The notes below the pieces were generated by a model. That model was not told the DNA's origin and made no database searches. It saw nothing but the letters and a program-made list of their open reading frames with translations. Both the position numbers and the translations under genes were made by a program. Below, piece by piece: positions 1-8,443 of a DNA stretch of 64,000 bases (positions are counted from its first letter, which is position 1; each line of letters opens with the position of its first letter). Origin of the DNA: Oscillospiraceae bacterium (GTDB taxonomy: Bacteria > Bacillota > Clostridia > Oscillospirales > Ruminococcaceae); the NCBI GenBank assembly GCA_009783205.1, contig WRHO01000001.1, positions 1 through 64,000 of the forward strand, written 5' to 3'.

Positions 1-90
1 TTATCATGTGTTGAAGATGATTTTATTTCTATTGCTATCAATCTTCAAACAGAAAAGCGAAAGAAACGAAAACCTTTGCAATTGCTTTAA
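1..90 (+). CDS. C-terminal end of an off-window gene
   Basis: Frame 1 is open from the left edge to a TAA at 88-90 and ends in a basic tail (TEKRKKRKPLQLL). Only 29 residues are visible, so no family can be named. The hairpin at 125-148 just downstream and the convergent gene at 191 fit a real gene end here. It could also be a chance open stretch. Confidence 0.35.
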   Translation, partial: LSCVEDDFISIAINLQTEKRKKRKPLQLL

Positions 91-124
91 GTTAGTGCAT
101 ATGGGACTGTGTCCCAAGCCCTCT

Positions 125-148
125 CAATCGGTGCATAAGCACCGATTG
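125..148. terminator. perfect hairpin between convergent genes
   Basis: Ten-base perfect arms (CAATCGGTGC / GCACCGATTG) flank a four-base ATAA loop. The hairpin lies between the end of the left-edge ORF (plus) and the end of the 191-3784 gene (minus), where a bidirectional terminator is expected. Neither side has a good T-tract, so strong intrinsic termination is inferred, not shown. Confidence 0.5.
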
Positions 149-190
149 TTAAGCCAATAAGTTGTCTGATGTGAGTCCTCATTATAAAGC

Positions 191-3100
191 TTATACTAAA
201 TCAACTTCAAATAAAATTTTTCCGTCAGCGTCGGACAAGTACATCCTTTCACCGAATTTGAAATTATAATTAGCTTGCATCCTTTTCATAACAACATCAA
301 CATTGTTGTCATTGCTCTTAACTCGAACCGATGACTCTTGCCTTATTATAACCGACGGCATTTGCCATTTATATAAATCATCGCTATCGTTAGAAAGGTA
401 CAACCCCTTGCAAGAAATATCATCATCGGAAGTGTTACTAATTTCAATCCACGAGTTTCCTGTAGTATTGAATGATGAAATATAAAGAGGCGGTTCGCAA
501 ATGCAGTGCTCCAAAAGTATGCCGCAGACCTCGCACTTCGCAGGTGCAGGGTTGCCGCTTGTAAACATTTCACAATCTAAATATGTTGGGATTACATTCA
601 GCGCGTTACCTACAAAACGATTAATGTCCGCATTAAGTTCGTTGTGGTCTTCAAGAAATCCACCCCACCCGATGTTTCCGTGTTCATCGCTCCATGCTAT
701 TGCGTTATCACGATTTTCAATAACCGCACCGCCAGGTTGGTTGAGGTTTCCTAAAATGGTTGCTGCGGTTTCAAATATAATCGGACCTGTTTTATTCGCT
801 ATGATTAAATTATTAAACATAGAATCCCATTCGTTATCAAAGTGAATATTCTGCTGACCTTTTCCGTTTAATATAATGGTATGTGTACCAGTTGCACGAA
901 AATTATCATGACCACTAAAGCCGGGGTCTAATTGTATAAAATCACCGCCGATTTCTAATTTTCCTGCGTTTAGATTCCCCCTATATTCGCCCGTATGATA
1001 GTTCAAGTTTCCAATGTTTGACTGCATTATAAAATCGCCTGTTACTTTCATATAGCTTGACACTTCGCACATTGTTAAAAGCCCCCAACCATAACTATAA
1101 CTGACCTCGCCGGTTTCGGCGTCTGTTTCTTTGTTCTGACTTCGATAGTCACCATTTACGATTAAGGAACCGGTGCCATTCCCAATGTATAAACCACTCC
1201 CTGTCCTTAAACCACCGAGACCGATTTGCCCCCCAATTTGTGTCAAATTACCGTTTACTAACATAACACCGGTGCTACCTCCGGTATATTCTACATCATT
1301 GTCGAGCGTTTCAGATAAACAACCGATACCAATATAATCACTTACAGACAACAAATTTCCGTTTATTTTAAGCGTACTCCCCCTATCAATAAAAACCCTT
1401 TGTGAAATTGTAACATCGCCTGTAATTTCCATGTCAAAACCATTTAAGCTAAAATTTCCTGCACCACCGGCATTACTGAGTATAACTTCATCAGACTCTA
1501 TTTTTACATCAGACATTAACTTTTTCATTTTTAATGTCCCGCTTGTCGATAAAACAGATTTCTCAGATACCTCTAAATTATTAAACCAAGCCCAACTGTA
1601 TTCATCGAAATGTACGTTTTGTCGTCCTGTTCCGTTGAAAAAGACTCTGTGTGTACCAGTTGGGTCAAACCCGGTATCAACGTGATAGGTATTTGGGGTT
1701 TCTATTAATGTAAAATCGCCTCTGAACTCCATTGTCCCCGCCAAGAGATAATGTCTCGGGTTATTAGAAGAATACGTATTTAATCTGCTTGAATAAGCAA
1801 TAAAATCACCTGCCACCCTCGCATAATCGGAATCGTCTTCCATGCGTAAAGTGGCTTTGCAATCGCCGTAAGTGACCTCACTTGTTGAAGAATCAACGGT
1901 TCTTGATTGAATTCGATAGTCGCCGCCGATATTTAATGTTCCTCCGTTGATTTTCATTATAGCAACCGTGCTACCGGTGTTCGGACTGCCTTGAATAAAA
2001 TCACCGGTGATTGTCAATGTGTGTCCGTTCAAATCAATTGTTCCGCCGGTAAAATACACATCGCTATGGTAACTCATATTCTGCGTTAATGTCATACTGC
2101 TATTTATAGTAGCCGGAAGAGCCTCCCTGTTGCCGCCTAATTTTGCTCCAATATACCGCGAATTCGACGGAGTGCTGTACCCATTTCCGTAGAAATAACT
2201 TTTATTTCGAATACAACTCGGCACAGATTTCCCGTCCTCGAAATGCCTTGCGATTCTTACGGGGCTGTTTTTCTCGTGGAATATTTCGAGCTTGCTTTCC
2301 CATTTAAGCTTGAAGAATTTCGCTTCCGCGCCGATGTCTAAGTAAAGATGCGCCGACCAATGCGAGCATACGAACGGCGATTTGTTATCGGTATATGTTT
2401 TAATTTGACATTTAAGCTTTCCGCCTATTTCCACAAAAATATTGGCACTTACTATTTTCAATAAATCAATTCCGGCTGATATTTTTAATCCGACCTTACA
2501 TTCAAGCTCTGCCGAAAGCGAGAAGCTCTGCTTTCTGAAATTCCGCACTAAACGGAATCCGTCATCCTTTGTATAATGCAGACCCGTTTCAAAATCACAA
2601 TTGTAAACTAAACTGAGTTTTCCTTTTAAAGAATACGTTAAGGAAACCTTTACCATACCTACGCCTAATATTCTTATTTGTGCTAAATCTATTGCCGTTG
2701 GGATTTCATACATCTTTAAAAGGTCAACCGCCACCGAGCTTTTAAACTCAGAGTTTCCTTTTAATATAAAATAAAACTCTTGATTAAGTGTATCAAATCT
2801 GTAATCATAAGAAAGATTGGATAATTTCACATCTACCTCAAACGACATTCCGCCGTCTCCGAGAGAAATTTTCTTTTTGACATTGATACCTTCAAGGAGT
2901 GAAGTATCAGTCGGATTTATGCCTAACGCACTGAATGCTTGTGGCTGATTTTCGCTGTAAACAGGGGTAATAATAGCATCGCCGATAGGCTCGGTTAACG
3001 ATAAATCGACTTCTGCAATTCCCTCGGCGTTAGCAGTTTTGATGATTTCATCAAGCTCTAATTCACGCGTTGAGATTGTCGTAACCGCTCCCGAAACCGA

Positions 3101-3784
3101 AACCGATTGTGCGGTGTAAGCCACAGGAAAATCATTCACAAACACAACAAAGTTATCTCCCGCCGCTAATGTTTGCGAATTGTTATAAATCGTAACCGTA
3201 TCGTTTTCGTCAACAAAAACAATAGTTCCCTGCGGAATTTCAATAACCTCGTCTGCAAACTCAAATTCATTTTCATGATTAGGGTCGATTATCGTTGAAG
3301 TCAATACAATAAGCGCATCGGTAAGCATTGTTTGCTTCTCTTGTTGTGTGATTTGCCGCTCCGGCATAAAACTTCCGCCTATTAAAGCAAACCACCCGCG
3401 CTGAACTGCGATAATCGTGTGGTCGGACACAACTTCGGGGTCTTCCGGCATAAATCCCAAGCAGAAATTCATTGTTTGAGCGGCAAAATCCCTTGTAACA
3501 GGGTCATCGGGGTTAAACGAATAACCGGGTTCAAGGTCAATCACGCCGAATTCCGTAGCCACCATAATATCTCGATAATGTATTGAATCCGTGGTTATAT
3601 CGGTGAAGTAATCGTCAGGCATATTGTCGTCTTCAACCGTCATATCAAATAATGCTACAAGCTCTCGAATCCACTCTGCTCGTGTGATTGAGCCGTCTGC
3701 GTTAGCTGTATGTACATATGCGTTAGGCGGTACAATGCTTATGAGCATTGCCGTTGTGAGCAGTATTGCTATAAACTTCTTCAT
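191..3784 (-). CDS. large secreted SLH-like wall protein with lamin-tail domain
   Basis: 1197 residues. An N-terminal signal peptide (MKKFIAILLTTAMLISIVPP) is followed at about 30-140 by an S-layer-homology-like segment (ITRAEWIRELVALF, then FNPDDPVTRDFAAQTM), which suggests non-covalent wall binding. A central beta-rich region carries two related copies of a beta-helix-like repeat set; each ends in a similar motif (GTHRVFFNGTGRQNVHFD and GTHTIILNGKGQQNIHFD, followed by FNNL). Near the C-terminus a small Cys knuckle (CEVCGILLEHCIC) leads into about 95 residues resembling a lamin-tail domain (SWIEISNTSDDDISCKGLYL). No LPXTG motif is present. The start is supported by a GGAG site and a consensus promoter. 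The role is probably surface structure or adhesion; the ligand is unknown. Confidence 0.75.
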   Translation of the reverse strand: MKKFIAILLTTAMLISIVPPNAYVHTANADGSITRAEWIRELVALFDMTVEDDNMPDDYFTDITTDSIHYRDIMVATEFGVIDLEPGYSFNPDDPVTRDFAAQTMNFCLGFMPEDPEVVSDHTIIAVQRGWFALIGGSFMPERQITQQEKQTMLTDALIVLTSTIIDPNHENEFEFADEVIEIPQGTIVFVDENDTVTIYNNSQTLAAGDNFVVFVNDFPVAYTAQSVSVSGAVTTISTRELELDEIIKTANAEGIAEVDLSLTEPIGDAIITPVYSENQPQAFSALGINPTDTSLLEGINVKKKISLGDGGMSFEVDVKLSNLSYDYRFDTLNQEFYFILKGNSEFKSSVAVDLLKMYEIPTAIDLAQIRILGVGMVKVSLTYSLKGKLSLVYNCDFETGLHYTKDDGFRLVRNFRKQSFSLSAELECKVGLKISAGIDLLKIVSANIFVEIGGKLKCQIKTYTDNKSPFVCSHWSAHLYLDIGAEAKFFKLKWESKLEIFHEKNSPVRIARHFEDGKSVPSCIRNKSYFYGNGYSTPSNSRYIGAKLGGNREALPATINSSMTLTQNMSYHSDVYFTGGTIDLNGHTLTITGDFIQGSPNTGSTVAIMKINGGTLNIGGDYRIQSRTVDSSTSEVTYGDCKATLRMEDDSDYARVAGDFIAYSSRLNTYSSNNPRHYLLAGTMEFRGDFTLIETPNTYHVDTGFDPTGTHRVFFNGTGRQNVHFDEYSWAWFNNLEVSEKSVLSTSGTLKMKKLMSDVKIESDEVILSNAGGAGNFSLNGFDMEITGDVTISQRVFIDRGSTLKINGNLLSVSDYIGIGCLSETLDNDVEYTGGSTGVMLVNGNLTQIGGQIGLGGLRTGSGLYIGNGTGSLIVNGDYRSQNKETDAETGEVSYSYGWGLLTMCEVSSYMKVTGDFIMQSNIGNLNYHTGEYRGNLNAGKLEIGGDFIQLDPGFSGHDNFRATGTHTIILNGKGQQNIHFDNEWDSMFNNLIIANKTGPIIFETAATILGNLNQPGGAVIENRDNAIAWSDEHGNIGWGGFLEDHNELNADINRFVGNALNVIPTYLDCEMFTSGNPAPAKCEVCGILLEHCICEPPLYISSFNTTGNSWIEISNTSDDDISCKGLYLSNDSDDLYKWQMPSVIIRQESSVRVKSNDNNVDVVMKRMQANYNFKFGERMYLSDADGKILFEVDLV

Positions 3785-3822
3785 TGATTTGTTTTCTCCT
3801 GCCGAAAAGGTTATTTTGGAAT

Positions 3823-3851
3823 ATTATAGCATGATATTTTACACAAGTCAA
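3823..3851 (-). promoter_or_regulatory. sigma-A promoter for the SLH-like wall protein
   Basis: On the minus strand a -35 TTGACT (3846-3851) and a -10 TATAAT (3823-3828) are separated by 17 bases. They lie about 40 bases upstream of the start codon at 3784, with GGAG in between. Confidence 0.75.
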
Positions 3852-3910
3852 GTAAAAGTTGAAAACGAATTACGATATATCCCACACAATGCGTATAGAA
3901 TTCTGTTATT

Positions 3911-3938
3911 CTTGATATACGATATTTCGTAAATCAAG
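3911..3938. promoter_or_regulatory. operator-like palindrome upstream of the XRE regulator
   Basis: Twelve-base arms (CTTGATATACGA / TCGTAAATCAAG) match as inverted repeats except for one base, with a 4-base spacer. The right arm runs into the AAGGAG ribosome site of the gene at 3952. The position fits autoregulation by that HTH protein, which is an inference. Confidence 0.5.
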
Positions 3939-3951
3939 GAGCAATATATAC

Positions 3952-4194
3952 ATGACTACAAAAAAGGCGGTCGAAAAAAGAATTATCGAGCTGTGCGAAA
4001 AATATGGAATTGCCGTTAATACACTTGCTAATTATGCAGGAGTGCCGCCGTCAACCGTGTACAGCATTTTAAACGAAAAGAGCAAGAATCCGGGCGTGGT
4101 TTCAATAAAAAAGCTGTGTGACGGGTTGGATATTACGCTTAGAGAGTTCTTTGATTGTGACATTTTTGACGATTTGGAACAAGAAATAAAGTGA
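3952..4194 (+). CDS. XRE-family (Cro/C1-type) transcriptional regulator
   Basis: 80 residues, almost entirely a lambda-repressor-like helix-turn-helix: IIELCEKYGIAVNTLANYAG, then VPPSTVYSILNEK as turn and recognition helix, then ISIKKLCDGLDITLREFFD as the last helices. There is no second domain, so it is probably a stand-alone DNA-binding dimer. AAGGAG lies about eight bases before the ATG. The inverted repeat at 3911-3938 in its leader is a likely autoregulatory site. It is divergent from the SLH-like gene and may also control it. The target is unknown. Confidence 0.85.
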   Translation: MTTKKAVEKRIIELCEKYGIAVNTLANYAGVPPSTVYSILNEKSKNPGVVSIKKLCDGLDITLREFFDCDIFDDLEQEIK

Positions 4195-4390
4195 TTTTTA
4201 GGTGTATAGGCGTATATACTTGCTCTACGTCCGTATTTACGCCGTCCGGCTCCGTTTCAAGGCAAGGGAAATTTCAAAAACGATGTTGAGTGCAAAATCA
4301 GACACGTTGTTCGATTGTACGGCAATCCGAATCACCGACAACCCAACACAGATGTGTCCGCCTGTCCGAATCCGCTCTACAAGCCAATCG

Positions 4391-4444
4391 GAAAAACAAA
4401 TACGAACACCTCGCCGACGAAAATCGGTTCGGGGTTCGTATTTG
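4391..4444 (-). terminator. intrinsic terminator downstream of tRNA-Gln
   Basis: On the minus strand a long stem (arms CAAATACGAA and TTCGTATTTG, continuing inward with small bulges to CCGA/TCGG) closes on a short loop. It is followed directly by a run of T (A at 4392-4396 on the plus strand). It lies just after the tRNA at 4455-4526. Confidence 0.75.
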
Positions 4445-4454
4445 TACAATTTGC

Positions 4455-4526
4455 TTGTGGTGGAAGGATTTGAACCCTCGAATGACGGAGTCAGAGTCCG
4501 TTGCCTTACCGCTTGGCGACACCACA
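4455..4526 (-). tRNA. tRNA-Gln (anticodon CUG)
   Basis: The minus strand folds as a standard tRNA: acceptor TGTGGTG/CACCACA, D arm GCCAAGCGGTAAGGC, anticodon stem ACGGA/TCCGT with loop CTCTGAC giving anticodon CTG, and T arm with GGTTCAAATCC. The discriminator base is A (4455) and CCA is not encoded. CTG reads CAG (glutamine); the TGTGGTGTCGCCAAGCGG start is typical of Gln tRNAs. Confidence 0.93.
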
Positions 4527-4572
4527 GTCAGGAACCGTTGATAAACAACTTAACTATTATTTACAGCTCCTT

Positions 4573-4600
4573 ATTATCTCGCGAGAACTATACCGCTCAA
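4573..4600 (-). promoter_or_regulatory. possible promoter for tRNA-Gln
   Basis: On the minus strand TTGAGC (4595-4600) and GATAAT (4573-4578) are 16 bases apart, about 47 bases before the mature tRNA start. The boxes are imperfect; read-through from the zinc-ribbon gene is an alternative. Confidence 0.35.
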
Positions 4601-4603
4601 CGC

Positions 4604-4819
4604 TTACCGCCCAAACATTGTCGAGCTTCCGCAAATATCGCAAAATTTAGCGTCATCGGGATAAATAAACTCGCTTTTATGATATTCACAACCGGAATTT
4701 GTGCAAATGTTAATATTCCGAGAGCCTTCTGCCTTTTCGGGTAATTCACTCCCGCATTTTAAGCAAAACCTTGATTCGACTCTATACGACTCGTTTCCGC
4801 AATTTGTACACGTTTTCAT
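4604..4819 (-). CDS. small double zinc-ribbon protein
   Basis: 71 residues with two zinc-ribbon-like Cys sets: CTNCGNES...FCLKCGS at the N-terminus, and CTNSGCEYHK...FCDICGS at the C-terminus. No other domain is present and no signal peptide or membrane segment is seen, so it is cytosolic. GGAGAG precedes the ATG and a fully consensus promoter lies upstream. Such small ribbons often act as metal-dependent protein- or nucleic-acid-binding modules, but no specific role can be assigned. It is divergent from the alpha/beta hydrolase operon and shares a palindrome with that promoter. Confidence 0.75.
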   Translation of the reverse strand: MKTCTNCGNESYRVESRFCLKCGSELPEKAEGSRNINICTNSGCEYHKSEFIYPDDAKFCDICGSSTMFGR

Positions 4820-4855
4820 ATTCTCTCCAATCTAAAATTATAATCTACATAAAGC

Positions 4856-4884
4856 ATTATATCAAATTTTTATCCATTTGTCAA
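4856..4884 (-). promoter_or_regulatory. consensus sigma-A promoter for the zinc-ribbon gene
   Basis: On the minus strand TTGACA (4879-4884), a 17-base spacer and TATAAT (4856-4861) give a perfect consensus promoter. The predicted start is near 4849, leaving a leader of about 30 bases with GGAGAG before the ATG at 4819. Confidence 0.85.
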
Positions 4885-4906
4885 GTATTTAAAATACTAT
4901 ACTTGA
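4881..4906. promoter_or_regulatory. palindrome covering both divergent -35 boxes
   Basis: TCAAGTAT (4881-4888) and ATACTTGA (4899-4906) form a perfect 8-base inverted repeat with a 10-base spacer. Each half overlaps the -35 hexamer of one divergent promoter. The inner TTGA of each half is the -35 itself, so part of the symmetry comes from the promoters; the extra ATAC match on both sides suggests a regulator site. Confidence 0.45.
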
Positions 4907-4931
4907 TTTTTTTTGAATAACAATGTATAAT
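4903..4931 (+). promoter_or_regulatory. sigma-A promoter of the hydrolase-MurF-Ddl operon
   Basis: TTGATT (4903-4908), a 17-base spacer and TATAAT (4926-4931). The -10 box overlaps the first possible ATG (4930), so transcription would begin at about 4938-4939, at the second ATG. This points to a leaderless message. Confidence 0.65.
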
Positions 4932-4938
4932 GAATAAT

Positions 4939-5691
4939 ATGTTTATTGAAATTAACGAAATAAAGGTCAATTATACAGATACGGGTGCGGGGAAATCGAC
5001 GGTATTGGTTCTGCACGGTTGGGGCTGTAACGCGGCAGTATATTCGTCCGTTATAACCCACCTTTCGGCACAATATCGCATAATCCTCCCCGAATTGCCG
5101 GGGTTCGGCGAAACCCCCGAGCCGCCACAGCCGTGGGGGGTGTCCGATTATGCCGATTTTATAATTTGCTTTTGCGAAGCCGCCGACATACAACCCGATA
5201 TCATATTCGCGCATAGCCTCGGTTGCAGAATTACCACAAAGCTTTTAGCGGAAAAACGCCTGTCTCCGACAAAAGTAGTATACACGGGTGCGGCGGGGAT
5301 TAAACCCAAAAGAACGGCGTTACAAAAAATAAAAACGCTAATTTTTAAAACAAAAAGAGCTTTTTTAAAGCATTTTCCGAAAGCCGTCGAAAAAATGCGA
5401 CAAAAATACGGCTCGGAGGATTATCGCGCCGCCTCGCCCGTTATGCGCGCATCGCTCGTACAAATCGTCAATGAAGATTTGACCCGGCTTTTACCGAAAA
5501 TAAGCGAAGAGGTTTTGCTTATATGGGGCGAAAATGACGCTTCGACCCCGATTTCGGACGGCAAATTAATGGAAGGCTTGATGCAAAACGCAGGGTTGGC
5601 GGTTATAAAAAACGCGGGACATTACGCCTTTTTGGAACAGTCCGCGCTTTTTACAAAAATTCTTGATTCATATTTAGGGGTGGGAAAATGA
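4939..5691 (+). CDS. alpha/beta-fold hydrolase
   Basis: About 250 residues, the usual size for a single-domain alpha/beta hydrolase. The oxyanion segment is VLVLHGWGCNA, the nucleophile elbow is AHSLG, the acid lies in WGENDASTPI and the His in NAGHYAFLE, so the Ser-Asp-His triad is complete. A lysine/arginine-rich cap lies in the middle (KIKTLIFKTKRAFLKHF). The ATG at 4930 is excluded if the promoter at 4903-4931 is real, because it sits inside the -10 box; the ATG at 4939 coincides with the predicted transcript start, and no ribosome site precedes either. Its stop overlaps the next start (ATGA). The operon suggests a wall-precursor role, but the substrate is unknown. Confidence 0.85.
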   Translation: MFIEINEIKVNYTDTGAGKSTVLVLHGWGCNAAVYSSVITHLSAQYRIILPELPGFGETPEPPQPWGVSDYADFIICFCEAADIQPDIIFAHSLGCRITTKLLAEKRLSPTKVVYTGAAGIKPKRTALQKIKTLIFKTKRAFLKHFPKAVEKMRQKYGSEDYRAASPVMRASLVQIVNEDLTRLLPKISEEVLLIWGENDASTPISDGKLMEGLMQNAGLAVIKNAGHYAFLEQSALFTKILDSYLGVGK

Positions 5692-7160
5692 CCGAAATAC
5701 TGAGATGGATTCTAAAGCTTGATGTCTATATAATAACATTTGTTACAACGCTGTTATGGCTGTCGGTCTTTGAAAGCTCGATTCATATGCTACAGTTGAA
5801 CTCATACAAAAACGACGCTCATCTTAAATGGCTGTTTAAGCCGCTGAAAAACCTTTTTAACACTTATTTTGGCGGTAAAACTAAAGCAAAAGCAAAAAAA
5901 CCGCTTGTATACACCCATAGGGTAATACGAATGACCGCAACGGGATTGGTCTTATATTTCATAACGGGGCTTTTTTTGGTGTGGTTAAAGCTCTACTTGC
6001 TGATGCCGATTTTGGTCATATTCGCGCCGCTGTTCCCGATTTTGGCTAATATAATCAACGCGCCAATCGAAAAAGCTAATAACAACCGTTATATAAAAGA
6101 CGCTAAGAGGATAATAAGCTCCCGCCCCGACCTAATCACAATCGGCGTTACCGGTAGCTACGGCAAAACATCAACAAAGTTTTACCTCAAAAAGCTTCTG
6201 TCGGCAAAGTACAACGTGCTAATGACGCCCGAAAGCTACAACACAACCCTCGGAGTCGTCAAAACCGTCCGAAACGACCTTCTCCCCACACATGAAATAT
6301 TCATATGTGAAATGGGTATGAAATGGCGGGGGGATATTGCCGAAATATGCGATATAGTCAATCCAAAACACGCTATGATTACCTCAATCGGACATCAACA
6401 CTTAGAGTCGATGAAAACCATAGAAAACATAATAGACGAAAAGTTTTCTGTTACAAATTCGATAACGGACGGCATTTGCTTCCTCAATTATGATAACGAG
6501 TATATTTGTGAGCATAGGTTGGATAAAAACACAATCCGATACGGAATATCACATTCACAGGTTGATTACGAAGCGAGAGATATTACCGTTTCGGAAAAAG
6601 GAACGGCTTTTACCGTTTATGCAAAAAACGGCGAGACCGCCGCTTTTAAAACGCAATTAATCGGCGAACATAATGTTCAAAACATATTAGGGGCTATTGC
6701 CGTTTCGCACACGCTCGGTATCGCACTTAATGAGCTAATCCTTCCCGTAAAACGCCTTGAACCCGCTCCGCACCGTCTGCAAATAAAAGCAACGGGAAAT
6801 ACAACAATAATAGACGATTCGTTTAACTCAAACCCCGCGGGTGCAAAAGCCGCGCTCGACGCATTAAAGCTATTCGACGGGGTAAAAATTTTAATCACAC
6901 CCGGAATGGTGGAGCTCGGCGAAAAGTCCGAACAATTAAATAAAGCCCTCGGCGAAAAAGCCGCCTCATCATGTGATTACGCGCTTTTAATCGGCAAGAA
7001 TCAGGCTCCCCCCATTAAAGCGGGATTGACAGAGAGAGGGTTTGACGAGAGCAAAATACACGTTTTCAATTCGTTTAACGAGGGTATGACCTTCGCAAAC
7101 GGAATAGATGCCCCCAAAAAAGTAATACTGATTGAAAACGATTTACCGGATAATTATTAA
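5688..7160 (+). CDS. membrane-anchored MurF-like Mur ligase
   Basis: 490 residues. Unlike classical MurF, the N-terminus is hydrophobic, with membrane segments near 13-30 and 78-125, in place of the usual MurF N-domain. The ligase core follows: P-loop ITIGVTGSYGKTST, then ESYNTTLGVV, the EMGMKWRGDIAEIC segment, ITSIGHQHLE, and DDSFNSNPAGAKAALD before the C-terminal domain. Known family members join D-Ala-D-Ala to the UDP-MurNAc-peptide using ATP. The adjacent ddl, which makes D-Ala-D-Ala, supports this role. The start overlaps the hydrolase stop by four bases. The membrane anchor suggests action at the cytoplasmic face next to lipid-linked wall synthesis, which is an inference. An amide ligase with another substrate is possible. 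Confidence 0.85.
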   Translation: MTEILRWILKLDVYIITFVTTLLWLSVFESSIHMLQLNSYKNDAHLKWLFKPLKNLFNTYFGGKTKAKAKKPLVYTHRVIRMTATGLVLYFITGLFLVWLKLYLLMPILVIFAPLFPILANIINAPIEKANNNRYIKDAKRIISSRPDLITIGVTGSYGKTSTKFYLKKLLSAKYNVLMTPESYNTTLGVVKTVRNDLLPTHEIFICEMGMKWRGDIAEICDIVNPKHAMITSIGHQHLESMKTIENIIDEKFSVTNSITDGICFLNYDNEYICEHRLDKNTIRYGISHSQVDYEARDITVSEKGTAFTVYAKNGETAAFKTQLIGEHNVQNILGAIAVSHTLGIALNELILPVKRLEPAPHRLQIKATGNTTIIDDSFNSNPAGAKAALDALKLFDGVKILITPGMVELGEKSEQLNKALGEKAASSCDYALLIGKNQAPPIKAGLTERGFDESKIHVFNSFNEGMTFANGIDAPKKVILIENDLPDNY

Positions 7161-7209
7161 GAAGAAAGTGTAAATGTTAAGAAGAACTGCTATAACACAG
7201 AGGTGACTT

Positions 7210-8433
7210 ATGAAAACAACAATAGGGGTATTCTTCGGCGGAAAGTCCACCGAGCATGAGGTGTCCGTTATTACGGGGCTACAGGCGTTTGCGGCAATTG
7301 ACCGTGATAAATACGATGTTGTACCTATATACATCACAAAGGAAAACGCATTTTTCACGGGTGAGAATATAGGTAAAATAGAAGAATACGCCGACATCGT
7401 AAAGCTTTTAAAAAAGAGTACACCCGTAACGCTTTTAAACGTAACGGGGCGGGTGGGATTATATCGCGTTACATCAAAGAAAATCGAACTCAAAAAGCCG
7501 TGTGCGTTTATCGACGTCGCGCTCCCCGCCGTTCACGGAACAAATGTTGAAGACGGAACGCTACAGGGGTATTTTGAAACGCTCGGGCTCGCTTATGCCG
7601 GTTGTAATATTCTAAGCTCGGCGGTCGGTATGGACAAAGGGGTAATGAAAGCCGTCTTGAACAAGGCGGGTGTTCCCGTCTTAGACTGTCTGACATTTAC
7701 GGCGAAACGCTATATTGATGATAAAGACGGGGTAACGGGCGATATTATCGAACAAATCGCGCTCCCCACAATAATCAAACCCGTCAACCTCGGCTCAAGT
7801 ATAGGCATAAGAATCGCAAAAACTAAAGACGATTTAATTCTCGCGATTGAAAACGCTTTACTTTTCGCGGACGTTGTGTTGGCGGAACCCGCAATCGTCA
7901 ACCTAAAGGAAATCAACTGTGCCGTTTTAGGCGACAAGGACGCGGCGGAGGCGGGCGAATGTGAAGAGCCGCTCGTCGGAAATGCAGACGGCAGGAACAG
8001 CGAAGACGGCGGGATTCTCAACTTTGACGACAAATACAAAAGCGGCGAAAAAAACGGCGACAATGCAAAAGCCGGCGGAATGGCGTCGCTTAAAAGGAAA
8101 ATTCCCGCCGAATTGAGCGAATTAAGGCGCGAGGAAATACGAACGCTTGCGGTAAAGGCATTTAAGGCTCTCGGTTGCGGCGGGGTTGCGCGGATTGATT
8201 TTCTTATAAATCTTGATACAGACGAGCTTTGGTTTAACGAAATCAACACAATTCCGGGGAGTTTCGCATTTTATCTGTTTGAACCGGTCGGGATAAAATA
8301 TTCCGACTTGCTCGATAAAATGGTCAAATTGGCTTTGAAACGCGAACGCGAAAAGTCTAACCTCAACTTTAGCTTTGAAAACAATATCCTTTCCGCGTTC
8401 AAGGGCGGACTCAAAAACAAGGGGAAGGGTTAG
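7210..8433 (+). CDS. ddl: D-alanine--D-alanine ligase
   Basis: 407 residues. It makes D-Ala-D-Ala for peptidoglycan using ATP. The N-terminal motif FFGGKSTEHEVSVITG, the segment HGTNVEDGTLQGYFETLG, the ATP-grasp core KPVNLGSSIGI and the metal/catalytic motif WFNEINTIPGS are all present in order. The omega-loop segment has ILNFDDKY, a D-Ala-D-Ala type loop and not the VanA type. A hydrophilic, low-complexity insertion of about 30 residues precedes that loop and a basic tail ends the protein. AGAGGTGA precedes the ATG by a few bases. The place after a MurF-like gene fits the pathway. Confidence 0.93.
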   Translation: MKTTIGVFFGGKSTEHEVSVITGLQAFAAIDRDKYDVVPIYITKENAFFTGENIGKIEEYADIVKLLKKSTPVTLLNVTGRVGLYRVTSKKIELKKPCAFIDVALPAVHGTNVEDGTLQGYFETLGLAYAGCNILSSAVGMDKGVMKAVLNKAGVPVLDCLTFTAKRYIDDKDGVTGDIIEQIALPTIIKPVNLGSSIGIRIAKTKDDLILAIENALLFADVVLAEPAIVNLKEINCAVLGDKDAAEAGECEEPLVGNADGRNSEDGGILNFDDKYKSGEKNGDNAKAGGMASLKRKIPAELSELRREEIRTLAVKAFKALGCGGVARIDFLINLDTDELWFNEINTIPGSFAFYLFEPVGIKYSDLLDKMVKLALKREREKSNLNFSFENNILSAFKGGLKNKGKG

Positions 8434-8443
8434 AGAGTATAAA

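Noticed and set aside
4202-4744. A plus-strand open frame of 180 codons with a second overlapping frame
   Set aside because: It covers the tRNA-Gln and its terminator on the minus strand; the VEGFEPSNDGVRVRCLT translation is a classic shadow of a tRNA gene.
7210-8433. D-Ala-D-Lac (vancomycin-resistance) type ligase
   Set aside because: The loop has the FDDKY pattern of D-Ala-D-Ala enzymes and no vanH or vanX gene is nearby.
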